Assembly (NCBI GenBank): GCA_013400975.1
Contig: WBMZ01000407.1
Coordinates: forward strand, 186,001 to 250,000
Direction of reading: 5' to 3'
Origin: Atrichornis clamosus
Taxonomy: Eukaryota; Chordata; Aves; Passeriformes; Menuridae
Length of the DNA: 64,000 nt
The notes under the pieces: model-generated
The model's database searches: none
Seen by the model: only the letters and a program-made list of their open reading frames with translations
Told to the model about the DNA's origin: nothing
Position numbers and translations under genes: made by a program
Part shown: positions 1 through 13,510 of the stretch, piece by piece
Numbering within the stretch: the stretch's first letter is position 1
Layout of the letters: each line of letters begins with the position of its first letter

Positions 1-3000
1 GAGGGCGCTTGAAAATCAATTTGCATGTGCCCACCTGTTGGTAAAACCCTTCAATTTCTACTCTCTAGCACAGCCCCTTTGGGGAGTCTGAAGAGCTGGA
101 CTTGGAGGTACAATAACTCTTGCAAGTGAACATTTGAAAATTTCTAGGCACTTCCTGTGTTTAACATTTCAAACTCTATGTTTGCAATATCTGTGGAGGC
201 TGCAGTTCAAACTATCCCAGATTCCTGTCATGCTCGTGTTCAAGAGTTTGGTTAAGGATTGCTGTAAAGCCTGAATTGCAGGCGGGCAAATTATATAAGA
301 CATTTTATTTCTGTCTGTCACTGTATCTATCACAAGTACGGTTGACTGGGTCAGAATTCCTCCTCTAGGCACTGACAGAGGAGGCTGCTGCGTTTTGGCT
401 ACTACAGCAGATCTCTGTGGACTGACTTCCTGAGCTGTCACATCCCAGTTGTGACTTCCACGTAGGGAAAAACATCCGGTTTCTTAAACTGTTCTGGGCC
501 CAGTAGCTGTGTAATGAATCTTAGGAGCTCAGGTGCAAGTATCAAAGAGATATTTCCTCTTGTTTTTGTGTTGTTCTTGAGGTTTGGAGTTTTGAGGGGT
601 TTTTTTGTATATCCACTTTGAATAAAACAAAGAGTGTAAGATGTCAATATTTAATGAAAAAAAAAGGAACTTACAGCCAGTGTTGTCAAAGAATGTCATT
701 TTGTAAAAGGAAAAAATATGGTTTTGTGGGGTAAATGTCACATTTTATAGATTTGCATGTTCTGGTGACAATGGTGAATTTGCATGGAGATACTTTATAT
801 TTGCATGACGGAAAGCTTGGTTTGGGAAGTCTGTGTGCATGTCTTTAGCCACTTTAGAGCAAAACAAGAAATAGATCATTTGAAGTAGGTATAATTTGAA
901 TGATCCTCCATCTTTTTGTGAGGAAGAGCAGAGGCAAAGATATTGTTCCAGAATTAAGGCTAACATAACTTCTTGAGGGCTGTTCTCCATTGTATTCCAA
1001 AGTAATACTTCCTTCTATCTTTAATTAATATCTATTTAAACACTATATTTAAATATTTGAATACTGTGTTTAAATTCAAATAATTAATATATTTGAATAA
1101 ATTGAAATCCAAATATTTAATGTACTTAATACCTTTATTTGCTCAAACCAGGTTTTATCTCAAATTTTAGGGAATCTATTTAGCCCACAAGAAACTAATT
1201 TCCTGTTTCTCAAAGTCTTCCATCTGGAATGAATGCAAGTAGGAAGACATCTTGAAATAAAAAAAGGTCTACCTTCATGTACCCAAAGCAATGGGTATTT
1301 TATACTCAAATGGAATTTTTACATCAACAAAGCAAGTGTTCAAATGAGCACTTACCTAAACTCGTGTAAAGAGTTTAAGAAATCAGGTGCTGTGTTGAAT
1401 TTTAACATGTCAACACACACTAACTAAGCACAACTTTAAAAATTTTATTTAGTGTTTCAACTGAGGAAGTTTGGGACAGTTGTAGTGCTAATATATAATA
1501 AAGGTTCTACAGATAAAACCACATAAACTTTAGGACTTGTTCAAATTAGCAAGAATCTTTCCATTGACTCGGATGGACATTGAGCACAAAATGGATATTT
1601 TTGTTTAAATAAACAAGAAACATATGGCAGACAGCTGATTCTCTTTCTGCTGTTTGTTCAGTTAACAGCTTCTTTAAAATCACTACATTTGTTATTAGTT
1701 TATAGATTAGGGTTGAGATTAGTCTTCAAATTGCCCACCCAAGTTTTTTCAATTCTTGGAGGCAAACTGAGTAAATTAAACCCTGAGATTGGTGACCAAG
1801 ATATCATAATTCAGAATTTTTGTCCTTCCACATCAAGGCTGCCTTCAAGAGACTGGGATATTTTCCCCCCCTCCGATTAGTTAATTCAGCTACTGAAACA
1901 TTGGAGGCATTTGAAAAGAAAGGTTGAAAATTCAAAACTAAAAATGCATATTATGTATTATTTAGTAAATATTTATTTAGCTCCTACTAATACAATTCCT
2001 TTTATTCATGTTGTTTGCTGCAGGTACAATAAGTCTCTTTTTCTTGTATCTGCAAAACATTAAAGACTTCTCCCTATGAAGAATACTTATTTTTTTTTAT
2101 TCTTTCTTTGCCTTTGGCTGCTATTACAATATGCCATTGGTTGCTGATTGTCTTCTGCTGGAATACATTGTCATTTGCTCAAATATTTTGATGTCTACCA
2201 GAATATGTAATCAGAGGGCTGTGCAGTGGTGGTGGCTGTAGGCGAGTGTGCACTGTGGGGTGACCGAGTGCTGTTCTGGTGGTGTTTCAGCAGAGCAGCA
2301 GCAGCTGTTATCTCCCTCCAACCTGGTGCAGCATATTAACTACACCAGCAGTAAATTGAGGCCTGCCCTCAACCATTTTTATTCACAGTTTGTCCCCATT
2401 TTGCATTTGTGCTGCCGGGAGATTTTTGTTTTTTGTTTCTAGAACCTCTTCATATCTCAGTCAGCTTTGCTTTCTTTTCTCTTGTGTCCTCCTCTGTTGA
2501 TGTTTTTCATGTTTGCTTTTCTTCCCCCCCTCGATCGTTTCTTTTTATTCTCCATTTCATTCTGGCAGCTCAGTGCTGTTCAGGAAGAGGCTGTACCTTT
2601 GGACTGGCTGTATGTGTCATGCCAGCTTAACCTACCGTCTATTTAACTTCTGCTTCTTCAGTCTCTCCTGTCACACTCTGCTCTCTCTCATCCGAACACT
2701 TCTGTCTTCCTTCCTCCTCCCGTGCAGCCTCAAGTGTGTGCAGGCAAGACCTCTGCCTGCCACAGCTCCCAGCACCACGTGCCGCATCCTTTGTGGTGCT
2801 TCTGTGCTTCCTCTTTGATGTTCGGAGGGGAGGGAGGAAGTTTTACGCAAACGCCTTTAAACACAAAGGCCTCCGCTCTGCCTTCCATCACTGCTATTTA
2901 TCATATTGCTGACACATGGATGGAAGCGTTTCCCTTTTATGCTAAGCCTGGGCTGTGCGAAGACACTGGAAGGCAATATATACACTGCTGCAGCTTGTGG

Positions 3001-4579
3001 CAACAGCCAGGTGTTTTTACAAGTTTGAGATATGACCACAGTTAAACAAACCAGAGTAGTGATGAGGAGGAATAAAGTGAAAGTGGCTATAGCAGCTGCA
3101 CATTTTTTGTAGGGAAAAAGATAACATGGGAATTATGTCTTACAACTTACTGGGGTAAAGTGTGTATAACTTCAATACCTTAGGCCACAGCTGAGCCTGG
3201 ACACCACGGTGCATTACTTTACATTTACTAACCTATGGAGGGTCTTTGCTTTGTCTTTGCCTTGTCCAAGTCTTCTGTGACATGTGGCTGCATAGAGAAG
3301 CTTTAGATAGAAATAATGCACAGGAAGTTGGGGACAACGGTGCCGAACAGTAAAGTTAAATCATTTATCTACTTATGGCTTGGTTCTGTCCTTCAGTATG
3401 GCTTCAGTGATATTTATGTCAGCAGAATGGTTTGTGCTGATGTCACTTCAGTCCGAGACAAGATGAGGGGCCTCGTCTGATAGGATAAACATAAATGTAT
3501 ATAATTTGCTTTGTGGTTTTTAGTTGGTTTGTTATATTAATGATTCATCAAATACATTGCAACAAAAAATGAAGACATGTACACATAGACTCCTCCTTAC
3601 AGTCACAGTTTATATTTGCATCTGTGACATATACACCCCTAGCTTGGACCTGTGATAGTTTTTTTTTTAAATGCTTCACAGAGCTGAAATGTAAGTGCTA
3701 ATTGAAAGACTTATGCTGCTTTGTTTTCATCCTAAAATTGCATCCACTTAAAGAAGAGTTAGACTTTAATAGTTTAAAATCTACTATATCAGGCATTGTA
3801 AATTTTTAAAGGATGTATATTTTGCTTTTCACTATGAAAGGCAAGTTATTAAATTTACCAGAATGTAGATAATTTGAAGAGATGAGGGGAGTATATTTCT
3901 CTCCCTCCTATCCATATAGATTTATTTGAGCTATTATCACTCTTTTTTTGTACAAAATTATAAACTCCATTTTGTCTATATGCAGTGTCCCTGTTACTGG
4001 TATGTTCAGTGTCTCCAGCTGGAGTTCTGTGCAGGCTGGGGTGAAAGGTAGCCTGATGAGTTGGCATATATTACAGTAGATTAAACCTTACTGCTTACAT
4101 CATCGTCATTTTTATTTGGTCATTTCACCAATTTTTTTCCTCTAACAGAGTGGTTTAGGTCTGAATTTCAAGCCATGCCTTTCTTAACAACAGTAATATA
4201 GGTATAAATCCTGAGTTCAAACAAGTGCATACTCTTGTATCCATTAGGAAATACTCTAACATATTTCTAAAGCTTCATGTGTGTTTAAATGACATTATGT
4301 GAATTTAGCAGCAAGTGGAACTTCTCCAAGTGAAGGTAGTGATTGTACAGTGTTTTTGCTACCAGTTTTTATTCAGAAGAACATAAGAGTCCAGAGAGAG
4401 GAAATGGAGTGTTCAGATCAAAATGCGGAAATAAATGGCAAATCATGGATCTATTCCATGCTTAGGACTGTTGTATCTCCCTAAAACCCTTCTTTTCTGT
4501 GATGCCTATTTAAAACTGGACAAGTGTTCTTCTGCTCTGACTACTGCCTACAACAGTGATCACAAGCATCTTGTCACCT
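1..4579. other. Noncoding, AT-rich stretch
   Basis: No gene is supported. Open frames are all about 100 codons or less, overlap one another on both strands, and show no domain or compositional bias of a protein. Positions 1021-1130 are almost pure A/T with short inverted repeats. Positions 2409-2728 are strongly pyrimidine-rich on the plus strand. Positions 2256-2400 have a more complex composition that could be a conserved noncoding element. Nothing else stands out. Conserved exons shorter than about 60 codons cannot be excluded by eye. Confidence 0.7.
1054..1098. repeat. AT-rich cluster of alternating 9-bp inverted repeats
   Basis: The 9-mer TATTTGAAT occurs at 1054-1062 and again at 1090-1098. 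Its exact reverse complement ATTCAAATA lies between them at 1074-1082. The middle copy can pair with either neighbour, giving two mutually exclusive hairpins with loops of 11 and 7 nt. The surrounding 100 bp is low-complexity A/T, so chance is a serious explanation. No known element is recognised. Confidence 0.6.
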
Positions 4580-4737
4580 TCTATCCCTCTCCATCTGTCC
4601 ATATTCCCCTTGTCTTGCAGATGGTGAGCTGTCTAGGGCAGGAGCTGTGGTTCTGTTCTTTGCTTACACAGCGTTTAGTGAACAGCGCTTGGCACAATGG
4701 AGTCCTGGTCAATGACAAAAGCTGTGAAGTTTTATGA
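4580..4737 (+). repeat. Ancient amniote retroposon 3' tail (L3/CR1-like or L2/MIR-like)
   Basis: The stretch runs through a pyrimidine-rich lead, then a gtgagctgtctagggcagg block at about 4624, then acagcgtttagtgaacagcgcttggcacaatgg near 4668-4700 (split here as the blocks acagcgtttagtg and cgcttggcacaatgg), then agtcctggtcaatgac. The order matches the well-known 3' end shared by old amniote LINE/SINE families: a 'gtaagctctttggggcagggac' type block followed by an 'acagcgcctagcacaatgg' type block and 'tcctggtc'. Divergence is high, as expected of an old copy. The exact family (L3, a reptilian CR1 subfamily, or a SINE that borrowed this tail) cannot be decided by eye. A second copy is at 52600. 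Confidence 0.6.
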
Positions 4738-7700
4738 TGATCAAGCAAGTAAAATTGTCAACTTCATATCCGCTAGAAACTTTAGTTATGTAAATAACTA
4801 GTTTCCCCCTGAGTTTTTTCAAATATTTTACATTGCTAAATTATTTATGATAAACACATTGTCTTACTACTCAGCATAAATTTAAAAGATAATTTTAGCA
4901 CGGAAAGAAAATATTCATGAAGAGATACCAGAGGCAGAAATAAAAATGATAGATTAATGAAAATACACTGATAAAGGCAATGGTCCAGCTGACAAATATC
5001 TCTCATCTGAGAGTTCACTTGATATTGTAGGGATGATGTTGCACCTGTGTATATTATGTGCTGCGTTTGCCCACCTTAGTGATCCATGGTGCAGCTTGGG
5101 AATAGTGGAGAACAAGGGTGTTCTGAAAAGATTTTGAGAAAAAAATTACCTTAAAGTACAATAGCCAGCGAGGAAGAGGAATACAGTAGTGCTGCTGGGA
5201 GGTGTTAATACCATTTGAAGTTTCACTGGGAACTGTAAGAGCAAGGGGGAGGAAATCAGGGGCATTTGGGGTGTAATAACAATGAATAACCTTTAAAGAA
5301 TTGCTACAAGATAGAGGTAGCAGGAGCAGACAGCAGAGTCCATGGCCCTGAAGCAAGAGGCCGTTCATAGCAAGGTGTGCCATTTTTGACTGCAGAAAAC
5401 TATAGACTTGCCTCAGGGAGAGGTCCCTCATGGAACAGGAAAAGGTTGTAACAAGATCTTTCTATACGGTAAATATCATATGTCACCTCCATACTGGGCC
5501 TTTTCTCTGCTAGTTTATGTAGACTGAAATGTCAACAACACACTTCTACTCAGTTTTATGTCACTTGCACAACAGCAACTGTTGGTAAGAAAAACTGGAT
5601 TATGAGTGCTTGGCTAAAAATAATCTAGAAGATTGTGGCCCTGACCATGGGCCCAGAAACTAGTTTTTAATGCAGATATAATTTTATTTCAAAATTTTAG
5701 AAAGATGAGAAACTTTTGTATTTTATGAAAAATTATTTATGACAGAAATAGTATACTCATTTTCATATCATAATAATTTTGGAATTAGTATTTATTCCTA
5801 CAGGGATGGAGACAAAGAAGGACATATTGACCAAGCAGAAAACATGGATAATGTGTTTGTACAAATCATGAAGAGTTTTTGATAGGCAGGTTACCTGAAA
5901 AATGCTGTCAAGATAGACACAAAACTAAGCTTTGCTGTTTTTTTTTTTATACAGCGCCAAAGTCCAGTATCCTCCTGGACTATGACAAGTGTTCTTGCTT
6001 TTATATCATTAGATTCTTGCATGAGTGTTCTGTTTACACTGACAGTGATTATAACATATGTATTATAGTCATGTAGGCTTTCTGTTCAAAGGGTGTTTTC
6101 CAAAAGCCAAGGTTATCCTTAGTCTCTGTAGGAAAACAGCAGTGGTTTCAGATAGTCTTGCTCCTGGGGCATGGAAGACTTCAGAGAATACCTACTCTCA
6201 TGGCATCATTCCCCCATGCTCTGCAAATCTGGCTGGAGCTGAGTGTATTTATATTTGTGTGTGTTTGTAGTTCTGTCCTCCACCAGGTTTCTAAAGAGTT
6301 CAAAGACCCAGAGAAAACATCTGCCTCTGGAAACAAATGAAAAAGATCATATGTGCTGTGTTAGTCATAGAAACATCTTTTTCTTTAGTTGCTGGACAAA
6401 AATGTTTCCTGTGCAATGTCAGGCGTGCTGTTGAGCTTGCTGAATTTCCAGTCAAATTAGCTCTTGCAAAAAGAATACTTTTTGCAATCAAATATACCTT
6501 GAAGTGAGTGCAATGGACACAATTTAGCTTCATAAAATTTGTTTCATGTAGTTTCTACACAATTGCACTATCAAGATAGATACACGAATACTAGTTGGCT
6601 TTTGTTTGTTTGTTTGGGTTTTTTTTCTCTGTATTTCTCAGTGGAGTGGTAGCAAATTTTTAGCCAAGATGGAATGTCAGGAATTTTGATTGTCCAAATG
6701 GCAAGCAGCATATCTTTCTATCACTCTCATGTAACACTCTGTGCAATAAGAGCTGCATGATGCCTTTGGAGACTGCAGAGAGCAGTTTCCTACACTCAGT
6801 CCTGCACACTGAAGGCCAGGAATTTGCTGTCCTGCAGTCTTCTCATTGCCAGTGACTGCAAATCCTCAGTGTGCGTGGACTGTCAGTGGCATCCACACTT
6901 TGGGGACATGGAATGTGTGACTGAGTTCTGTTGTCAGGTTTCTTGGTATGACATCAGCACAGAGAGGCACTGCTTCTGTTCCAGCCTTGCTCTTGAGAAA
7001 AGCACATGAAGTTCAAACAGGGAGCTGACAATGTGACATTGGAACCTCCCAGTAAATTCTTCTGCCTGGTAATATGTTGTCTTACGTTGTACCTCTCTAT
7101 AATCTTTTTACACATCCAGGGTATTTTGGGCATGCTTTGGAGAAACCTGACAAAAGCCTTTGCATGTACAGTGAGAGAGCAGCGAACCTTGATAAGGATG
7201 TGTAGAAGGCAAGTTTTTGATTTGCAGAATGCTGTCCTCTGTGTTGGGAGCTACAGCCAATGGCAATCTCTTCATCCCTGTGAAAATTGAAAGCAGAAGT
7301 GAAACTTCACTGCAGAAGTGGCAGATCAAAGTCACTGCCAAGCACAGAGGGCACATGTGTGACGTATGGAGCTATCAGTGTGTTGTGAACATTTCCCTAA
7401 TTTCTCAGGGAGCCCTTTATGCTTACTCTTCAGGTACATAAACAAAGAAATCTTCATGAGGAGGTTGAAACTATAAGAAATTACTGGACCTCAACAATTA
7501 ACACTAATAGGAGAGCAGAGAGGATTTTTATTAGTCTGTGAAGGTATTTAGGTTCTAGGTATCACTGCACCCTGCTCTGGATTTTGTTGTTGGTTCCCAG
7601 GAATCTCAATTGTCACAAGAGGCTGCTGAAGAATTCATAGGTTATATTTTTTTTTCTTGTAGGGCTTATATTTTTGCCCTTTAAATTGAAAAAATTAGAA

Positions 7701-10700
7701 AGGGCTTTATGCTCATTCTTTGCTTTTTGCTTCAGTGATTTGTGGAAGTTCCAAGATGGAAGAATAATTATTTTGTATCTGGGAAGATTTGTTTGGAAAC
7801 TGTGTTATGATGTAAATGATCTATACCATTTCTCTCTTGATTACAAACTTCTTCGCAAATTTTCAGAGTTACAGAAACTGAAAAAATGGCTCAATCTGAC
7901 TCTTACCTTTATTTCTATGCTATAATTACCTATCAGTATTTTTCAGAACTTTTCCCAAAGTGTCTTTGTCTTTGGAGACAGAGTTCTGGAGAAGACAGTG
8001 TTTCTTTGGAACTGAAAGGGTGGGTTCTGTTCAAGATGACCTGTGATCTGGAGTACTTGGGGTCCTCCTGCTTTTATCTATTCTTCAAAATAATGAGGTT
8101 AACTTTTGTTAGATTTATGGGAAGACCTCAGCTACATATGGAGATATCTCTTTTTCTCTAATCCTCTGCCAAGCTGTGCCAAAGGGATGCATCCATCATT
8201 AAGCACTAAGAAATGTTTTTGGATCATCATCAGGTAAAAGACTTGGAGGAACATGCGAATTTACAGAAGGTCAGAGTTCAAATATTTGTGCAACTTTACT
8301 ATTGGTTTGAAGATAGATTAATCAAGTGGTAACAAGTAGCACTATATGCCAGATTTATACAGGAAAGAAAGAATATGCAGAGTCACTCTCCCTGTTGTGA
8401 AGAAGCAGCTCAGCTATGAAAGCAGCAGATTTAGCACTGGATATCTCATACTTCAACTCTTTGGGAGATGCACTGCTATTTTGGGATTATATGAGGAAGC
8501 AGTATTTTCATCAGGTCTCAATTTGATGGTGAAATGAATTAAGTTCAAGTGAATATTCAAGTAGTTACATGAAGCACACAAATGGACGTTAAACTATGGG
8601 GTCATCCATCATTAAACCATTTGCATTAGATAAACAGAAAAATGCTGTTGTTCGGGGACTCTTTTGCACACTCACACACCCAGAATTCTGAGTCTTTATC
8701 TACGTAGGCTGATTTATTCACCAGCTCAATTCACAGCCAGTTGCTGGCTGTGAGCCACTAATAATGGATTGCCTATGCAGTAGCCTTCAAAGAGAAAAAG
8801 AAAATAAATTTTTATTACCAGGGCAATTTTGGCTCTGCTATGAAAATGTACTTTACGATCTTTTGTTCCATGCTGGAGCAGAATGCTTTGTCATCTGGAG
8901 GTTGTAGTAATAAAGACATGGCAGGCAAGTAGGACTGCTGTGGGGTTTTACCTCCCTGGATATGGGGGATCTCTGTGGATATTGAGGGCCAAAAGACTCT
9001 GAAGTTAAAATCTGAAGTACTTATTTTACTTTATGGGAAGTAATTAACCTCTGACAAAAAATGGGTGAAATTGTCCCCAAAGAGGACAACACATGGATAC
9101 CTTGAATAAATCTATTCACACCCTTTCCTGCTGCTTCATTGCCTCTGGTGAAAATTCAACATAAAATCTACCAACTACAACATAGGGCTACCAAGCCTCT
9201 TCACATGACATCAACCCAACAAATCAGGAAATCAGAAAAGATATATGTTACTTCTAAGTTACTAGTCCTTAGTTTCTTTTGTGTTCAAATTCTGCGTACA
9301 AAGAAAAATAATGTGTAGTTTTTCATTTGTATTTACTTATGAATTATCCCGAAACTGATGGCGTGTTTAAATTTCCAAAATATTTTTTTTCTGTTCCTAA
9401 CTGTTAATAAGAAACAACTATTAATGGGAAATATGAGTCCAAAGTGAGGCCACAGGTGACTATTCTCCCTCACTTGTAGCACTCTTCTCGCTAAGGCAAA
9501 GCTGTTTAATTGGTTCCTAAGCACCTAATTGTTATGAGTGGAGCTTAAGTGCTGAAATAGAGGAAAGCACATTTCCTTGTGCTTTCCATCAGCACAGAAG
9601 ATTGTAAACATAGTTTAAAGAAAATTCTAGAAAACTTCCTAAATTATTCCTTCTTTAGAAAATGGAAAGCGTTATCCTGTAATCTTTAATTTTATCAGAG
9701 AACAAAGTTTCTTCTGGGAAAAGCACAGTACTAATTTCTGATTACTATTAGTGGGAGCTTCACAGAGGTGTGAAGGAAGGATATGTGACTTCATTTTTTT
9801 TTTTTTTTTTTGGTGGGGGAAATTTTGACAATAATGCTTAAAATCTCAGAGATATGAATGCTGGGGTGTAAAATATGATGAAACTACTTACTAGTGTAAC
9901 AAGCTGAACTGATATTGTGTTCCTGTCTTCATCCTGTGGCTTGTAACACTTGTAATCAGAGACACTGATTGACTGTGTATACGAAGCTGTGAAATATTTC
10001 TGAAAGGAAAAGCAAGGCAGTGTCTTCTATTTTCCAAATACCTGACAACAAACAGAAGCAAGGATATTAAATAATAATACTGTACATTTGTTCTCCAGGG
10101 AAGATTTATGATCTTTACAGGTTTATTCTGATGAGCTTTTTTTCCTCTCTTTGAATGAACATTAAAATAAAAGGGAGCACTATTTTTCTTGTTATTTCAT
10201 TGTCTTTAGGAAGCAGCACTAGAGAAACTAAAATTATGTCTCTGATTGCTTTCTCTTGAAATGCAGTAAAATTCTATGAAGGCTTTATACTGGTCTCTCT
10301 TGTTTGTATCTTATTTTCATAAAAACAATTGCTTGCAGAATTCTGATGATAGTAGGTGTTAGTAAGAGTCAAATTGCACCAGACTGATATGGATAAAGTC
10401 TGTCAAATATCGTAAAAAATGGTAGATATCAGTTTAATGAACAGTGTCATTCAGTTTTTATTTCTCAAAAGAAAAAAAAAGGGTAAATTCGAATACCTAG
10501 ATAAAAAGGTATATTCATTCTTGTATTTATTTATTATAGATATGATATAAAAAATCTATCCATGAAGACTTTATTTAGACTGTAATTGTTTAGCATAATA
10601 TCCTGGAAAATATGGTTTTTCTTCCTCCAAAGGACAGAGTTTATTAGAGAAAAGAGCCACAGTGAACATTCTGTATTTTAACAGCGGTAACTGAACGGAG

Positions 10701-11587
10701 AGCACAGACTTGAAGATGGCACATGATGTAGTTTCTGTTATTAAGAGTTGGGAATTCTCTCCCTGGCAGCTGGCTTCTTGGGCAGGAAAACACTGGATAT
10801 TTAACATTGCTTCCTCTCTCTGTACAATGGCCCATCCTACAAGTAATCCTTTTCATAAATATCTCTTTATTTAGAAGAAAACCTATAAACCCAGCTTCTG
10901 AAGGCTATTAACACACAATAAACCTATACTATTCCATAAAACAGGTGGGAAGGTAGTTCTTTTGGAAACTCCTTTCTGTGGGAATATAGGAAAAATAAAT
11001 TGGAGGAGACCTGTACATCAATTCTGAACCATATCTGTATGAGCTGCACAATGACACTTGAGCTTGACAAGGAGAACAAAGAGATCAGGTTGTACCGCAG
11101 AGCTGGGTGAGGAGAAATTCCTCTATCCAAGCACTTTCTCTTTTGGAAAGGTCTTCAGGAGTTTTAAGGAGGAAAGTGATTTGATGCACACCAGGAAGAT
11201 AAGGGATCTTAAATTCTTTAAACTGTTGTCATCCTTTGTTTAGGAAGGGCCTGCTATGATGGGGTCCTACCCCATGGTCCAGGCTTGGTGGCATGACTGA
11301 GGCACATGTAGTGACAATAATCAAAGTTGTAGATGGCATAGGTTTAAAAAAAATCCCTCATCATAAATAAGATGGAATAAATGATAAAAATAAATACCAA
11401 GCAAAGGAAAATTATGATATTCTAATCACGTGAACAAACAGAGACCAGAAATAAGAACTGCGAAATCAATGGGATTTTGTTCTTTTGTATCATAAATTTT
11501 GTAACAATGAAATTTTACTGGCTTCTGAATAGGTACTTTAAGCTTGCAAAATTTTAAAAATAGCTCCTTTTGTTTTTTCATAAAATG
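4738..11587. other. Noncoding stretch, no gene or named repeat seen
   Basis: Open frames here reach 125 codons (minus strand, 5054-5431) but have no recognisable motif, no supporting neighbour and ordinary noncoding composition. A long T run lies at 9794-9811. A TTTG-rich patch occurs near 6601-6625. Positions 8735-8850 have mixed composition with an inverted AGCCAGTTGCTGGCT-like core. I see nothing else that supports an annotation. Confidence 0.65.
9794..9811. repeat. Poly(T) run, 18 bases
   Basis: This is an uninterrupted run of 18 T followed by G-rich sequence. It could be a slippage-prone homopolymer or, read from the minus strand, the poly(A) tail of an old retrocopy. No retrocopy body is recognisable on its far side, so only the homopolymer is claimed. 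Confidence 0.9.
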
Positions 11588-11988
11588 GAATCATTAAGGT
11601 TGGAAAAGGCCTCCAAGATCTTTGAGTCCAACCTTTGGCTGATGCCAACTAAACCACAGCACTAGGTGCTACCTCCAGTTGTTTCCTGAACACCTCCAGG
11701 GATGGTGACTCCACTGCCCCACTGGAAAGTTCGCTCCAACGTTTAACAACCCTTTCCATGAAGAAACTCTTCCTGACGTCCAGTCTGAACCTCCCCTAGC
11801 ACAGCTTGAGGCCATTTCCTCTTGTCCTGTCTCTGGTTCCCTGGGAGAAGAGCCTGACGCCCGTCTGGCTGCAACCTCCTGTCAGGGAGCTGTAGAAGGT
11901 GATAAGATCACCCCTGAGCCTCCTCATCTCCAGGCTAAACACCCCCCCAGCTCCCTCAGCCAATCCTTACATGACTTACTCTCTAAAA
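11588..11988 (-). mobile_element. CR1 LINE fragment, 3' end, antisense
   Basis: CR1 is the main non-LTR retrotransposon of birds and other sauropsids, and copies are usually 5'-truncated. Read on the plus strand, this copy starts with the tip in reverse complement (ggaatcattaaggttggaa, then aaggcctccaagatc) and runs through the familiar blocks: gagtccaacc, a cacctccagggatggtgact block, cccactg, tttccatgaagaaactcttcc, cttgaggccatttcctcttg, and the tcctcatctccaggctaaac block, ending around ctccctcagccaatcctta. The block order is intact with only small differences, so the copy is moderately young. It keeps about 400 bp of the 3' untranslated part and no reverse-transcriptase sequence. The terminal 8-bp repeat is reduced to a remnant. 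Confidence 0.95.
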
Positions 11989-13399
11989 CTTAAAAGATCA
12001 AACATTTCACTTACATATCTCTTTTGTTTCTGTGTTTTGATGTTTGAGGGGTTCTTTTCTTTCTTTTAATATATTTGACATGACTTTTACATGCTTCTTA
12101 GTTACTGGTAGGCTTTAAAATATGAGAATGCTTGCATTTAAGGTTCAAATATGTGCTTTGTATATTTAAATCAAATGGGAGATGTTTCCATCTACCAGTG
12201 GTGGGAGATGGTACCTCAATGTCCTCACCCCTAGCAGATGAGATAAAGAAGAGATTATGGCTCATAATAAAAGCTTATGCTAATGAATGAACTTCAGTAC
12301 TTGAAGGTGCTAAATCTCCTTGCCAAAAAAAGGTGTCATAAAACTCTTCTTTTTCCAGCCAAAGAGAAATGATAGAACAACTGAAAATTAACCATCATTT
12401 TTTAAAAGCACTTTATCCACACACACTACACATAAAAGTAACTGCACCAATCATTTAAATGCTATATCTGTTAAATGGCTATGTATCTATGGCACAATTT
12501 GCTTTCTGAAAAGCTAGAAAAGTCCACAGCCTTTGGCAAGGTATTTTAGCTCTTGATTCTCTCTCTTATGCGTATGTAGTTTAATCTGCCTCAAAGGTCT
12601 TGTTCACTTAAGTGTGTGCTATGAATTATTCTCTTCCTGTGTGCTGTGTACATGCCATGTCTGACCCACCCAAAGGAAGGAAAAAAGCATCAAGCTGCTG
12701 TATTTCCTTAAAAATGGTAGTTTTCATATTTTATGCACCAAAAAGTGCTATAATACCTTCTTATAAAAAAGGTAAATTTTTTTTGGTAATTTTAAAAGAG
12801 AAAGCAAAGCAAACTCTGGGTGCCATCTGGTAGGATATAGGAGCTGCAGGTAAGCACACTAATAATACTTAATGCTGCTGCAACACGCTGTGTTTTCAGC
12901 ACTGTAGGCATCAAGTGATGAATTCTCAGAACATTTCCTGTGCTCAAGGTAAATGTTACTAATCTCTTTAAGGAATCTTCTTGCTCTTGCTGAGAATAAA
13001 ACCTGTGTACTTGCCAGCCCTGGAACCCAGCAAATCGGCTTAATTTTGTGTTTGCTGAAGTTTGTTCTTTCTCTATCCAGCCCTTCTTTTTCCTGCCCTT
13101 TTCACCAGCTCAGGCTCTGCTTCTTCAGAGAACCCCCAGTGAAAAAAAAGCCCAGTCAAATTAGTGGTTTATTTTTTTCTGAGAGATCTGGCTGAATACA
13201 AGGAAATGTTGACCTCTATCATGGTGTAAAGAAAAGCAGATTTCCTTACTACTGTCCAGACATTGCCCCATAGAAACAATAAATACTGTTCTGTGCAGTT
13301 TTTATTGCAGTAAATATAGAGACATATTTGCCAGGCTGGAAACCCTGCATGTTGCTAAGTTCATATTAGCTAAAAGAGACAGGCAGCAGTAAGTGTAAT

Positions 13400-13510
13400 A
13401 TATTGTCACAATTAATGTTCTAGCCTGTGACCATGTTTAATTAATTATTTGTATCACACTAGCAGTATGTTTAGTGTATAATTAATTAGCCCAGAAGCAG
13501 GAGAGTAAGG
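13400..13510. promoter_or_regulatory. Candidate conserved noncoding element with TAATTA cores
   Basis: Two clusters of overlapping TAATTA-type cores (about 13436-13450 and 13477-13490) sit in otherwise mixed sequence, separated by about 40 bp. TAATTA is the core bound by many homeodomain proteins. Such cores also arise easily by chance in AT-rich DNA, so this is a hypothesis based on spacing and composition. Confidence 0.2.

Noticed and set aside
5054..5431. 125-codon minus-strand frame
   Set aside because: No domain, signal peptide or supporting context, and the composition is ordinary for noncoding DNA.
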